A stretch of 64,000 nucleotides of DNA from Cytophaga aurantiaca DSM 3654 (GTDB lineage: Bacteria > Bacteroidota > Bacteroidia > Cytophagales > Cytophagaceae), in contig NZ_KB903632.1 of NCBI RefSeq assembly GCF_000379725.1, forward strand, positions 124,001-188,000, in the 5' to 3' direction. The notes beneath the pieces are model-generated. The model saw nothing but the letters and a program-made list of their open reading frames with translations. It did not search any database and was not told the DNA's origin. A program made the position numbers and the translations under genes. Positions 37,001 to 46,415 of this stretch are shown in pieces (position 1 is the first letter of the stretch; each line of letters begins with the position of its first letter).

Positions 37001-39910
37001 TCCGGCGCATGTTGTTGCTACTACAGGATTACTTGTTATTGCAGCTGTTGAATTTACCGTTAACGCAACTGCATTCGAAGTAATAGCAGGTGAACATGTT
37101 CCGGAAACGATACAGGTATAATTACCTGCATTCGCCATCGCGATCGATGTTATTGTTAATGCATTTGTTGTTGCTCCACTAATACCACCTCCATCAACTA
37201 CATTAACGCCGTTTCGTTGCCATTGAAATGTAAGAGAAGAACCGGTAGCAGTAATATTAAAATTAGCTGTAGCTCCCTGACACAATGTACTTGCAGTTGG
37301 CTGTGCAGTGATCGCCGGCAAACTATTAACAGTTAAAACTGCATTATTTGTCAATGCTGCAGGAGAACAAGCTCCGGTAATTGAACAGGTATAGGTACCT
37401 GCATCCGCTGTAGTGATAGAAGTCAATAACAGGCTTGAAGTTGTTGCTCCACTGATATTGCCGCCATTCACAAGATCAACTCCTCCTTTTTTCCATTGAT
37501 GCGTTGTTGCTCCGCTTGCTGTAACTGAAAATGTTGCGCTTTGTCCTGCACAAATGGTTTGTGTAGCTACAGGTTGTGTAGTTATTGCCGGAGCAGATGT
37601 AAGTGATAATATTGCCGCAGTAGTTGTAGCAGAACCACAAGAACTTGTTATTACGCATTTATAATTTGTTGCATCACCGGCTACAACACCTGTGATTGAT
37701 AGTGCAGTTGATGTGGCGCCTGATACAGTTCCGCCATTGGACATATTCACACCATTTTTTTGCCATTGGTATGTCAAACTCGAACCGCTTGCTGCAGTAG
37801 TAAATGTAACATTTCCACCGAGACATGTAGCAGCAGCAGTTGGGTTTGTTGTAATTGTTACACCAGAAGATATTGTCAATGCAACGGCATTACTTGTTGC
37901 TACCGGAGTGCATGATCCTGTAATGTCACAACTATAATTCCCGGCTTGAGCAGCAGTAGCGCCAATGATATTTAATGTAGCAGCTTGCGCTCCTGAATAA
38001 ATCGCGTTATTAGAGATTGGAGTTCCATTCAATTTCCATTGATAGGTTGGCAATGTCCCTGTAACTGTTACAGCAAAAGAAGTATTTGTCCCTGAACAAA
38101 CAGACTGAGCCGTTGGCTGCGTTGTTATTACAGGAGGAGTATTAACAACAACAACTGCATTATTTGTAGTTGCCGAATTTCCACAAATTGTAGCAACTAG
38201 TGTATATGTACCGGCATCACTTGCAACAGAAGATGTTATTGTTAATGCCGATGTAGTAGCACCCGAAATAGTTCCGCCATTCACTACATTTGTTCCGCCT
38301 TTTTTCCATTGATATGAAATACTTGAGCCGGTTACTGTTGCCGATAAATTAATTGTAGCTCCTGCACAAATAGTCTGGCCTGAAGGTTGTGTCGCAATCA
38401 CAGGTGTAGAACTACATTCCTGATATTTGCTCCAAAATGAATTTGTACCCGTTGGTGCTGCCAAGGTTGATGAACCTACTCCCGGATCAAAATCCCCGAT
38501 TGCTCCTGAATAATATCCTCCGGCATATACCATGGCGACTGAATTAAAAGCCATTGCAGTACCTCGGTCATCCGCTGCACTACCAACACCAAAAGCCCAT
38601 TGATTTATACCTGCAGATGTATACTTGGAAATAAAGATATCTTTCCCACCAGTAGCTGTAAGATTAAGTGCTGTGCCACCCGGATTAAAGTTTACGGTTG
38701 CTCCTTCAAAATAACCTGTCAAATAAATATCTCCGCTGGCGGTTGCTTTGATAGCTGTAGCTTCATCATCTACATTGCTTGCTCCTATTTTTTGAGCAAA
38801 AACGGGCGCCAACGTACTTAAATTATACGAAGCAAAAAGAATATCTTTTCCTGTTCCTCCAGAAGTTAAATTTTGTGTATTCCCACTTCTGGGATCTGCA
38901 TCTATAAAACCTGTAAATGTACCAGCTACATTTAATGCACCGGATGAACCGATATGCATTCTATTTACCATTTCAATAGAAGCCCCGGATATCTGACCAA
39001 CGTTTACATAATCCCCGGCAGATGTGTACTTGGCAATAAATGCATCACCACTTCCTTGAGGGGTAACTTCTGTTAAGATGGAACTGCTGGATGCTGCAAG
39101 CGGATCAAAATCAGCCGTATCAAATAATTGACCAGCTACGAAAACATTATTTGATGCATCGATAGCTAAAGCTGTCCCCTTTTCAGCACCTGTAGTACTT
39201 CCAAGACTAAAGCCCCATTGAAATACTCCACTGCTCGAAAATTTTGCTACAACAACATCTAATAAACCTGGCGAGCCACCCTGACTGAATATGGTAGCAG
39301 TAGTAGCCTGTGTACCTCCTGAATTTTTTCCATAAACAGATGCGTCTGCAGAAATATATCCTGTAACATAAATATCACCATTTGCATCCAATGCCATGTC
39401 AAGAATCTCATCGTTTCTGTTTGCAGCACCAATGACTTGTACCCACATAAAAGTACCCGTACTTGAATACTTTGCAATAAAACCATCCGGATTGGTTGTA
39501 GTTGGACCTCCCAAACTTGTTCCTGCAACAAATCCATCAAAAAGTATTGATGTGCCATATAGTGATCCAGCAATGTACATATTACCGGATCCATCCACTG
39601 CCACCCGATAACTTTTAACACTTGCTCCTGAAATCTTTTTACTGAATGTTACTGCACCTGTTGAATTTGCACGAATTAAAAAAGTATTGTCCGCTGCACC
39701 GCCGGACATAGAAACAGGAGCTGTTATATTTGTATTGTAATATCCGGTACTGTATATATTATCAGAAGCATCCGTAGTAACATCCTGCAAATAGGCTGCA
39801 CTACCACTAACAATGGGTATAGTTGATTGCCATGTTTGAGCATTCCCTTTTATGGCTGCAAAAAATAAAACTATAATAATAACGGATACTCTGTTGTATA
39901 AATGCTTCAT
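34031..39910 (-). CDS. Giant secreted propeller/Ig-repeat protein with T9SS sorting domain (1959 aa)
   Basis: Order of parts: signal peptide (1-25, ending KGNAQ); propeller-like repeats (about 28-497; DANGDIYVTGYISAD, DAFIAKYTSAGDY, DIFISKYTSAG); fifteen Ig-like repeats of about 91 aa (about 498-1862; ITTQP...C.G....F.V.A.G...YQWKKGG, then GGNISGATT, then DAGTYTC); and a T9SS sorting domain (about 1863-1959, IYPKPAND then GMYFIQIYLG). The sorting motif has YPKPAND where YPNP is usual. Each Ig unit has paired cysteines that could form a disulfide outside the cell. No enzyme motif was seen. Function is probably adhesion or surface structure; inferred. The 2452-aa gene follows 56 nt later on the same strand, with its own promoter candidate. 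Confidence 0.88.
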   Translation of the reverse strand: MKHLYNRVSVIIIVLFFAAIKGNAQTWQSTIPIVSGSAAYLQDVTTDASDNIYSTGYYNTNITAPVSMSGGAADNTFLIRANSTGAVTFSKKISGASVKSYRVAVDGSGNMYIAGSLYGTSILFDGFVAGTSLGGPTTTNPDGFIAKYSSTGTFMWVQVIGAANRNDEILDMALDANGDIYVTGYISADASVYGKNSGGTQATTATIFSQGGSPGLLDVVVAKFSSSGVFQWGFSLGSTTGAEKGTALAIDASNNVFVAGQLFDTADFDPLAASSSSILTEVTPQGSGDAFIAKYTSAGDYVNVGQISGASIEMVNRMHIGSSGALNVAGTFTGFIDADPRSGNTQNLTSGGTGKDILFASYNLSTLAPVFAQKIGASNVDDEATAIKATASGDIYLTGYFEGATVNFNPGGTALNLTATGGKDIFISKYTSAGINQWAFGVGSAADDRGTAMAFNSVAMVYAGGYYSGAIGDFDPGVGSSTLAAPTGTNSFWSKYQECSSTPVIATQPSGQTICAGATINLSATVTGSSISYQWKKGGTNVVNGGTISGATTSALTITSSVASDAGTYTLVATICGNSATTNNAVVVVNTPPVITTQPTAQSVCSGTNTSFAVTVTGTLPTYQWKLNGTPISNNAIYSGAQAATLNIIGATAAQAGNYSCDITGSCTPVATSNAVALTISSGVTITTNPTAAATCLGGNVTFTTAASGSSLTYQWQKNGVNMSNGGTVSGATSTALSITGVVAGDATNYKCVITSSCGSATTTAAILSLTSAPAITTQPVATQTICAGQSATFSVTASGATTHQWKKGGVDLVNGGNISGATTSSLLLTSITTADAGTYTCSITGACSPAALTNNAVLTVNSLPAITAQPTASTLCQGATANFNITATGSSLTFQWQRNGVNVVDGGGISGATTNALTITSIAMANAGNYTCIVSGTCSPAITSNAVALTVNSTAAITSNPVVATTCAGQTATFSITTSGSGITYQWKKGGTDLTNVGNISGALSPVLTLANTVASDAGLYSCTITNTCSGVLNSTSAALTVNALPAITTQPTDVTICGSAPATFTVGGSGTGISYQWKKGGANVVDGGVISGATTSVLSINPATVADAGAYTCVISGTCTPSVTTNIANLAVGSLATITTQPADVSACAGSTATLSIIVSGTGISYQWQKGGTNLTNGGNVSGATSATLTLTSTTSADAASYTCVTGNTCSGFLTSNAATITINTVPVITAQPVNKSICTGTPTSFSVTATGTSLTYLWKKDGVALADGGAISGSQTATVSLSTTTASDAGTYICEVSGTCTPKAISTGATLTLASSSSIVSQPVSKTACTGSSIVFTCNATGGSLTYQWRKDGTVLTDGGNISGATTFTLTLSSIALVDAGDYTCDISSTCSATLTSNIATLTINNSTVITSQPASSTQCTGTSVSFDVVASGAGLTYQWMKGSAPVSGATNSTYTIASIVSTDAGTYTCDITASCGFISSAAAILTVNSPVAITTQPVDISACPGDNATISLVASGSVVSYQWFKNSVALVDGGNISNSTTSALTVSSVSASDADSYTCQITTVCGSSVTSSTSVLSLSTTPTITTQPPASALICTGQSLTLNIVVSSASTVIYQWQKNGVDLVNNGSTISGATSATLTITSTTAADAGNYTCSVATSCSTPTTSQTAVVSTTTSSSITQQPISANVCKTQSVLYTVSIAGSGIVYKWQFKANAASIYTDLVDGGKFSGVTTKNLVVSNVDLSEEGAYRCVVTEACGAVQNSAPAALMIDSPSIIQHPFPQSVCLGQPIQFSIVATGSNIVYQWYKDGVAVTNGGRVSGAATATLKITGTTIADNGDYTCNVTGICPPVAISQPATLTVSVCTAISVADLNGQNVAIYPKPANDRTTLEIKDYNTGEVSFVLYDAQGALVLNSTFQLNSDSEKITIDTSTLPQGMYFIQIYLGNEFYVDKIEVIH
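34325..38415 (-). repeat. Fifteen Ig-like repeats of about 273 nt in the 1959-aa gene
   Basis: The units have the same protein pattern and length but are more diverged at DNA level than those of the 2452-aa gene. Unit 11 is shorter (about 84 aa) and unit 14 is longer (about 97 aa). Confidence 0.85.
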
Positions 39911-40016
39911 TTACAATGATTTTAGATTCAAACAAATCTTCGTCCTCTTTCAAACGAAAAAGTATAGCCGAAGGTTATTATTTAAATATAAAATATTGAA
40001 TAAATAAAGCCTCTTT

Positions 40017-40823
40017 TTAGGCTCCGCCAGAAAGTTCTTTTGCCCTTTTCTCTGCATTTTTCAATGCTTCCATGATATGAGGGCCAACTTCACGCTGCTT
40101 TAATGTGTTTAAGGCAGCTTCTGTTGTACCACCTTTTGAAGCAACCATTGCTATCAATTCATCAATTGTCAGCTTTGAATGGTTTAAAATCTGAAACGCG
40201 CCCATCATGGTTTCTTTAACCAACATGCCGGCTATATTCTCATCCATCCCCATTTGCTTACCTGCTTCGATCATATGCTGCACGATATAATAAAAATACG
40301 CTGGCCCGCTTCCGCTTAATGCCGTAACAGCATCCAGCATGGTTTCATCTTTCATGAAAATGGCTTTGCCAGTTGTTTCCAATAACATGTCTACAACACT
40401 TATATTTTCAAACGAAGCATCTTTAGCAACTGTAAATGCGGTAATACCAAAACCCAATTGCGCAGGAGTATTCGGCATGGCACGTACAACATTTTTATGA
40501 GACAACAGATCCTGAATTTGTTTAATCTGAATTCCGGCCATGATCGACAAGATCATTTGGTTTTCGGATAAATAGGATTTCAATTTTTCTGAAAGAACTC
40601 TGAAGTCTTGCGGCTTAACAGCTACAATTAATATGTCGTAATTTTTAATAGACTCATCAATATCTGCCGATAAAGAAGCAACACCTTCTAATTTCAACTG
40701 TTCTCTTTTCTCGTCGTGTTTTTCAACAATTAATAATTCATCTTTTGAAACAATCTTTCTGCTGACAAATGCTTTTGCGTATGTCATCCCCATATTTCCA
40801 CCACCTAAAATTGCAATTTTCAT
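40017..40823 (-). CDS. proC: Pyrroline-5-carboxylate reductase
   Basis: This 268-aa enzyme performs the last step of proline synthesis with NAD(P)H. The N-terminal Rossmann motif is ILGGGNMG (4-11). The C-terminal dimer domain contains LSGSGPAYFYYIVQHMIEAG and the segment ASKGGTTEAALNTL that closes the active site. It begins 58 nt downstream of hemL on the same strand and is the last gene of the guaA group. Cytoplasmic. Confidence 0.95.
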   Translation of the reverse strand: MKIAILGGGNMGMTYAKAFVSRKIVSKDELLIVEKHDEKREQLKLEGVASLSADIDESIKNYDILIVAVKPQDFRVLSEKLKSYLSENQMILSIMAGIQIKQIQDLLSHKNVVRAMPNTPAQLGFGITAFTVAKDASFENISVVDMLLETTGKAIFMKDETMLDAVTALSGSGPAYFYYIVQHMIEAGKQMGMDENIAGMLVKETMMGAFQILNHSKLTIDELIAMVASKGGTTEAALNTLKQREVGPHIMEALKNAEKRAKELSGGA

Positions 40824-40881
40824 ATCGAATTCGTTATTAATGTTTCTTAACCTGTATCGTTTAATTCTGTAACGCTAAAAT

Positions 40882-42177
40882 TTATTTAGAATGAATTTCT
40901 CTCATGCTTTCTTCATGCGCGTGAATGATCTGATCTGCCAACTCTGTTGTTATTGCTGTTGAAATGAACAGACTTTCAAATTGTGATGGCGCAAGATATA
41001 CTCCTTTACTCAACATAGCCTGAAAATAGGAAGCAAAAGATTTCAGATCCGACTTTTTTGCAGATTCAAAATCATCTACTGCTGTATTAGTAAAGAACAT
41101 GGTAAACATAGAACCTATGTGATTAAATGTGTAATCCAATCCCAATAAATTATTTGCTTTACGCATTCCATGAATGATGTATTCTGTTTGTTTATCAAGC
41201 TGCGTATAAACAGATGGATTACCTTTTAAATATTTCAAAATGGCCAAACCAGCTGACATTGCAATTGGATTGCCTGAGAGTGTGCCTGCTTGATATACAG
41301 GTCCCGCAGGAGAAACCTTTTGCATAATTTCTTTTTTGCCACCGTATGCTCCTACAGGCATGCCGCCTCCAATAATCTTACCCATGGTTGTCATATCGGG
41401 CTTCACACCCAATATACCTTGCGCGCCGGAAATAGATAAACGAAAGCCACTCATCACTTCATCAAAGATCAAAACGATGTTTTCTTCATCACAGATTTTT
41501 CTTAATCCTTCTAAGAATCCAGGCTTAGGTAAAACACACCCCATGTTACCCGCAACAGGTTCAACAATAATGGCTGCGATTTTATTTTTATTATTCTCAA
41601 CCAATGTTTTTACCGCATTGATATCATTATAAGGAGCTGTTAACGTATCGTTCGCTACACCTTGCGGCACTCCGGGACTATCCGGCACACCCATTGTAAC
41701 TGCACCACTGCCTGCTGCAATCAAAAATGAATCACCATGACCGTGATAACATCCTTCAAACTTTATAATTTTTTCTTTCCCTGTATAACCACGAGCCACA
41801 CGAATTGCAGACATGGTTGCCTCTGTTCCCGAATTTACCATGCGAACCATTTCAACCGATGGAACCATACTCACGATCAACTCAGCCATTTCTACTTCTT
41901 TGCGAGACGGCGCTCCGAATGATAATGAATTGGATAAGGCATCACGAACTTCTTTTTCAATCAACTCATTTGCATGGCCCAATATCATTGGCCCCCATGA
42001 ATTGATCAGCTCAATAAATTGATTATCATCTTCATCAAATAAATAGGCTCCTTTTGCACGCTTTATAAAAATAGGATTTCCGCCTACTGCTCTGAATGCA
42101 CGTACTGGTGAATTTACACCGCCTGGAATTACTTCTTTTGCTCTAGAAAAAAGCGCAGAACTATTTATATTTTTCAT
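40882..42177 (-). CDS. hemL: Glutamate-1-semialdehyde 2,1-aminomutase
   Basis: This 431-aa PLP enzyme makes 5-aminolevulinate in the C5 tetrapyrrole pathway. The PLP lysine is K267 in TTMGKIIGGGMP. IFDEVMSGFRLS holds the cofactor aspartate D239, and NSGTEATMSAIR binds phosphate. The length is normal. The start overlaps the stop of the upstream gene by 4 nt, so expression is coupled. Its nearest partner gene, hemA, is not in this window. Confidence 0.95.
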   Translation of the reverse strand: MKNINSSALFSRAKEVIPGGVNSPVRAFRAVGGNPIFIKRAKGAYLFDEDDNQFIELINSWGPMILGHANELIEKEVRDALSNSLSFGAPSRKEVEMAELIVSMVPSVEMVRMVNSGTEATMSAIRVARGYTGKEKIIKFEGCYHGHGDSFLIAAGSGAVTMGVPDSPGVPQGVANDTLTAPYNDINAVKTLVENNKNKIAAIIVEPVAGNMGCVLPKPGFLEGLRKICDEENIVLIFDEVMSGFRLSISGAQGILGVKPDMTTMGKIIGGGMPVGAYGGKKEIMQKVSPAGPVYQAGTLSGNPIAMSAGLAILKYLKGNPSVYTQLDKQTEYIIHGMRKANNLLGLDYTFNHIGSMFTMFFTNTAVDDFESAKKSDLKSFASYFQAMLSKGVYLAPSQFESLFISTAITTELADQIIHAHEESMREIHSK

Positions 42178-43880
42178 TGAACCGGATTTGCTAATGTAAG
42201 TTTCAAATTATTGAAATAATAAACCGGCACATAATTATTGCAAGCAGATCTACTGAAATTAAAACCTGCCATGAAATGTCCTTTGTGCGTTGGACTTGTT
42301 CTTAAATAATTAAAATATCCTGTACCATATTCTTTCATGGATGCACCAGCCAATGACATTAACTCATAGCCGATGACACTGTATTTGGAAGGATAGGTAT
42401 TATACTTTTTAGTATACGAAGACATAAATAACTTATACGTCCCATCATAAAACGTTACAAAATCAGGATAAATAAAGTACACCTTTCTTCGTTCAAACTG
42501 CTCGTAGGTTTGATTATTAATATTGAGCCAGTTGCTTTTTGTAATAATCGGAATTGCCATCCGACTTATCTCCAATGCACTGATTACATTTGAGGCTAAA
42601 GCAGCATCGTCACCGGAAGCAACAAATACATGACTTATTTTATTGAGATTAATTGAATCTGCTATGATCTTGCCGACATTGCCAATTCTAGATCTTGTTA
42701 TCTTAACACACTTAGAAACTTTAAAACCGTTTGCGATCAATGAATCCCTGTAATAAACAGCCAACAGAGAATCTTTAACATCAACTGCAGAATAAAAAAT
42801 AACTACTTCATTCTTAGCGATCAGATCATTATCCTGCGCATCGTTCTTACGATACACAAAATTTTTCTTTGCAAAAGCAGCCGTCTGACCAGCCATCACC
42901 TGAAGCGAAGGTTGAAACAATAATGTCTGGGTTGTATTTTCAATAATAGATGAATTAACCGAAATGGGATTTATTACCGGTATGCTATTCTTCTCTCCAA
43001 AAGCTGTAACATACGGTATTAATGCGGGAGATAGCGGACCAATGATCAGATCCATAGATTTAAATTCAGGATAAGCAATAATTTTCTGAATTGCTGCTAC
43101 ATCTTTATCTACATCATAAGGGTGGACAATAACAGTAAGTCCACTTTTCTTCAATGAATCAATCGCTACCAAAATCCCCTGATACATTTCATCGACATAA
43201 CTATTCAGCGGATGTTCAGAAATATTATCTGTTAAATTAAATGGAAATATCACTGCAACATGATATTCATTCTTCTTAACATAATTCACTGTTTTTTTAA
43301 TCTTCGTGAATTTATATTCCTGCGCTAAGTATTCATAGAGCATATTATTTTTTGAATTCACCGGATATGCCGCAAGCTTATTAAATAAAGCCTTTGCAAG
43401 CTCTTTGTCGGCAGAATAAACGCGCTGCAGTTTTATCAGTGTATCGATGGGTTCAATTTTTGAATAATACGATTGCTTACACGTTGTAACCGTAATCTCC
43501 ATTCCGTTTATATTAGACAATGAAGGAATCGCAGAACGGTAATTTTTCATTTCAAAATAAACGCACGACAATAAATAATTGGCTTCGTTTATTTGTTTCC
43601 AGTTCGGATCCCTATTGATTAGCTGCAACAACATTTGGCGCGCTTCATTATACCTACCTGCTTTAAAAGCAGACAATGAATAATAATACTGTGCGTACGA
43701 AGCATAAGCATTTGATACATCAGGAGATGTTACAGGTAAAAAATACTCCATTGCAATCTCATATTTTTGCAATTCGTATACCTGTTTTGCTCTCGTATAA
43801 TCGCTCTTCCAATCTTGTTGAGCAAACAATGCTACTGAATAAAACAGTACAACAAGAAGTAAGAGTGTTTTTTGTTTCAT
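42174..43880 (-). CDS. TPR-containing periplasmic-binding-protein-like protein
   Basis: This 568-aa exported protein has a signal peptide (1-21, ending LFAQ). The N-terminal half (about 25-190) is helical with TPR-like repeats (YEIAMEYFLPV, FKAGRYNEARQMLLQLI). The C-terminal half (about 215-565) starts YHVAVIFPFNLTD and has the fold pattern of periplasmic binding protein type I / LppC-like proteins (MDLIIGPLSPALIPYV, HVFVASGDDAALASNVISAL). In E. coli, LpoA has this TPR plus PBP-I plan and activates a penicillin-binding protein. A similar role is inferred here, not shown. The start at 43880 lies 1 nt after the guaA stop; the frame opens upstream to 43895. Confidence 0.7.
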   Translation of the reverse strand: MKQKTLLLLVVLFYSVALFAQQDWKSDYTRAKQVYELQKYEIAMEYFLPVTSPDVSNAYASYAQYYYSLSAFKAGRYNEARQMLLQLINRDPNWKQINEANYLLSCVYFEMKNYRSAIPSLSNINGMEITVTTCKQSYYSKIEPIDTLIKLQRVYSADKELAKALFNKLAAYPVNSKNNMLYEYLAQEYKFTKIKKTVNYVKKNEYHVAVIFPFNLTDNISEHPLNSYVDEMYQGILVAIDSLKKSGLTVIVHPYDVDKDVAAIQKIIAYPEFKSMDLIIGPLSPALIPYVTAFGEKNSIPVINPISVNSSIIENTTQTLLFQPSLQVMAGQTAAFAKKNFVYRKNDAQDNDLIAKNEVVIFYSAVDVKDSLLAVYYRDSLIANGFKVSKCVKITRSRIGNVGKIIADSINLNKISHVFVASGDDAALASNVISALEISRMAIPIITKSNWLNINNQTYEQFERRKVYFIYPDFVTFYDGTYKLFMSSYTKKYNTYPSKYSVIGYELMSLAGASMKEYGTGYFNYLRTSPTHKGHFMAGFNFSRSACNNYVPVYYFNNLKLTLANPVQ

Positions 43881-43881
43881 A

Positions 43882-45411
<1,530 letters not shown>

Positions 45412-45522
45412 GCTACAAAGTTAAAAATACCAGCCTTTTTTCCCATCACTTTTGCCTTCTAATACATAATAAATTAGGCCTTTGGTGATAACTTTTGCCG
45501 GAAAGCTGAACCCGTTAGACAT

Positions 45523-45554
45523 AAAAAAAGGCCGAAAGTAAACCTTCGACCTTT
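45523..45554 (-). terminator. Terminator after the terB-like gene
   Basis: A 10-bp stem with one mismatch (45527-45536 with 45545-45554) is followed on the minus strand by a run of seven T (45523-45529 as A on plus). It lies 23 nt after the terB-like stop and before the guaA start. Confidence 0.7.
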
Positions 45555-45576
45555 ATTAATTAAACTCAAACAAAAA

Positions 45577-46005
45577 TTATATGAAAAGATATTCGGCAGC
45601 ACGTGCCTTTAATTCTTCTTTTGATAAATCTAGCGCCATACCATCTACTAATGACTGCACCAATATCCAGGCTACAGCTTTACGAACGCCCATTTTCTCT
45701 GCAATTTCAGTTGTATAAGTCAATTCTTTAGGACTTACTTCACCGTCGATGCGCATCATCTCAACTAAATCATATAGTTGATCGAAACGTTGCTCATCAT
45801 TCGTAGGCTTTTTGTAAAAGAAGTCATCCGAAGAATCTACCATTTCAAATACTTCTTCTGCAGAAACGCCATTGCGCTCCCCTATTTTGATTAATAAACC
45901 TGATTCTGATTTTGAAATTTTACCGTCAGCTTTAGCCAATTGAACTAAGTTCATTATATGGCTTTTGTGTGCTTTAGTTTTTTTAGTTGCGAAAAGTGTT
46001 AACAT
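45577..46005 (-). CDS. TerB-like (tellurite resistance TerB family) protein
   Basis: This 142-aa all-helical protein has a TerB-like fold: MNLVQLAKADGKISKSESGLL with acidic residues typical of the metal-binding helices, and the second half VEMMRIDGEVSPKELTYT repeats the pattern. The C-terminus includes LVQSLVDGMALDLSKEEL. The role is unknown; the family is linked to membrane or stress functions and not necessarily to tellurite. No other ter genes are near. The start at 46005 is chosen because the promoter candidate at 46031-46061 lies inside the longer frame that reaches 46050. Confidence 0.75.
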   Translation of the reverse strand: MLTLFATKKTKAHKSHIMNLVQLAKADGKISKSESGLLIKIGERNGVSAEEVFEMVDSSDDFFYKKPTNDEQRFDQLYDLVEMMRIDGEVSPKELTYTTEIAEKMGVRKAVAWILVQSLVDGMALDLSKEELKARAAEYLFI

Positions 46006-46030
46006 GATCTTAAATCGTTTTGTTATGATA

Positions 46031-46061
46031 CAAAGGTAGATATAATTCAATTAATGTCAAT
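46031..46061 (-). promoter_or_regulatory. Promoter of the terB-like gene
   Basis: ATTG (46058-46061) is exactly 19 nt from TACCTTTG (46031-46038) on the minus strand. This is a near-perfect Bacteroidota vegetative promoter, 25 nt before the ATG. Confidence 0.65.
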
Positions 46062-46415
46062 TTATTTACCAATTATTTTTCATCACAAAACAGGAAGATT
46101 TATACTATTATAAAAATAAGCATATATTTAAATACTTATTTTACAATACTTTAAATACAATTAAATTATTTTAAAATATTTTATAAATTAAAATAATCCT
46201 ATTAATAGATTAATGGCAAAAATTAAAATAATACAATTTTAAAACAACGCATTTAAAAGATTTTATATAAAAACACATAATTATATCATATCAAAGATTT
46301 GTAGTATCATACACATCCATTAGTATTCATTATAAAATGACAAAAAAATGAATTTGCTAAAAGAAAAATAGTCTGTACTTTATAGATGGAAAAAATAATC
46401 AAATTTTAAAACGAA
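46062..46415 (+). promoter_or_regulatory. Very AT-rich intergenic region with a candidate crt promoter
   Basis: No gene was found here. Base composition is extreme; the line 46141-46200 has 5 G/C in 60 bases. TTTG (46353-46356), 19 nt, then TACTTTAT (46376-46383) is a candidate promoter of the carotenoid operon, 32 nt before its first ATG. Poly-T and poly-A tracts may be curved DNA. Confidence 0.45.

Noticed and set aside
40004-40022. Small AGCCT/AGGCT hairpin at the end of proC as a terminator
   Set aside because: Only five base pairs and overlapping the stop codon; too weak to support.
45577-46050. Longer version of the terB-like gene starting at 46050
   Set aside because: The best promoter pair (46031-46061) lies at and inside this extension, and the added residues have no family match.
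46062-46350. Extreme AT-rich region as an origin or mobile-element junction
   Set aside because: No iterons, no DnaA boxes, no terminal repeats or target duplications, and no recombinase gene.
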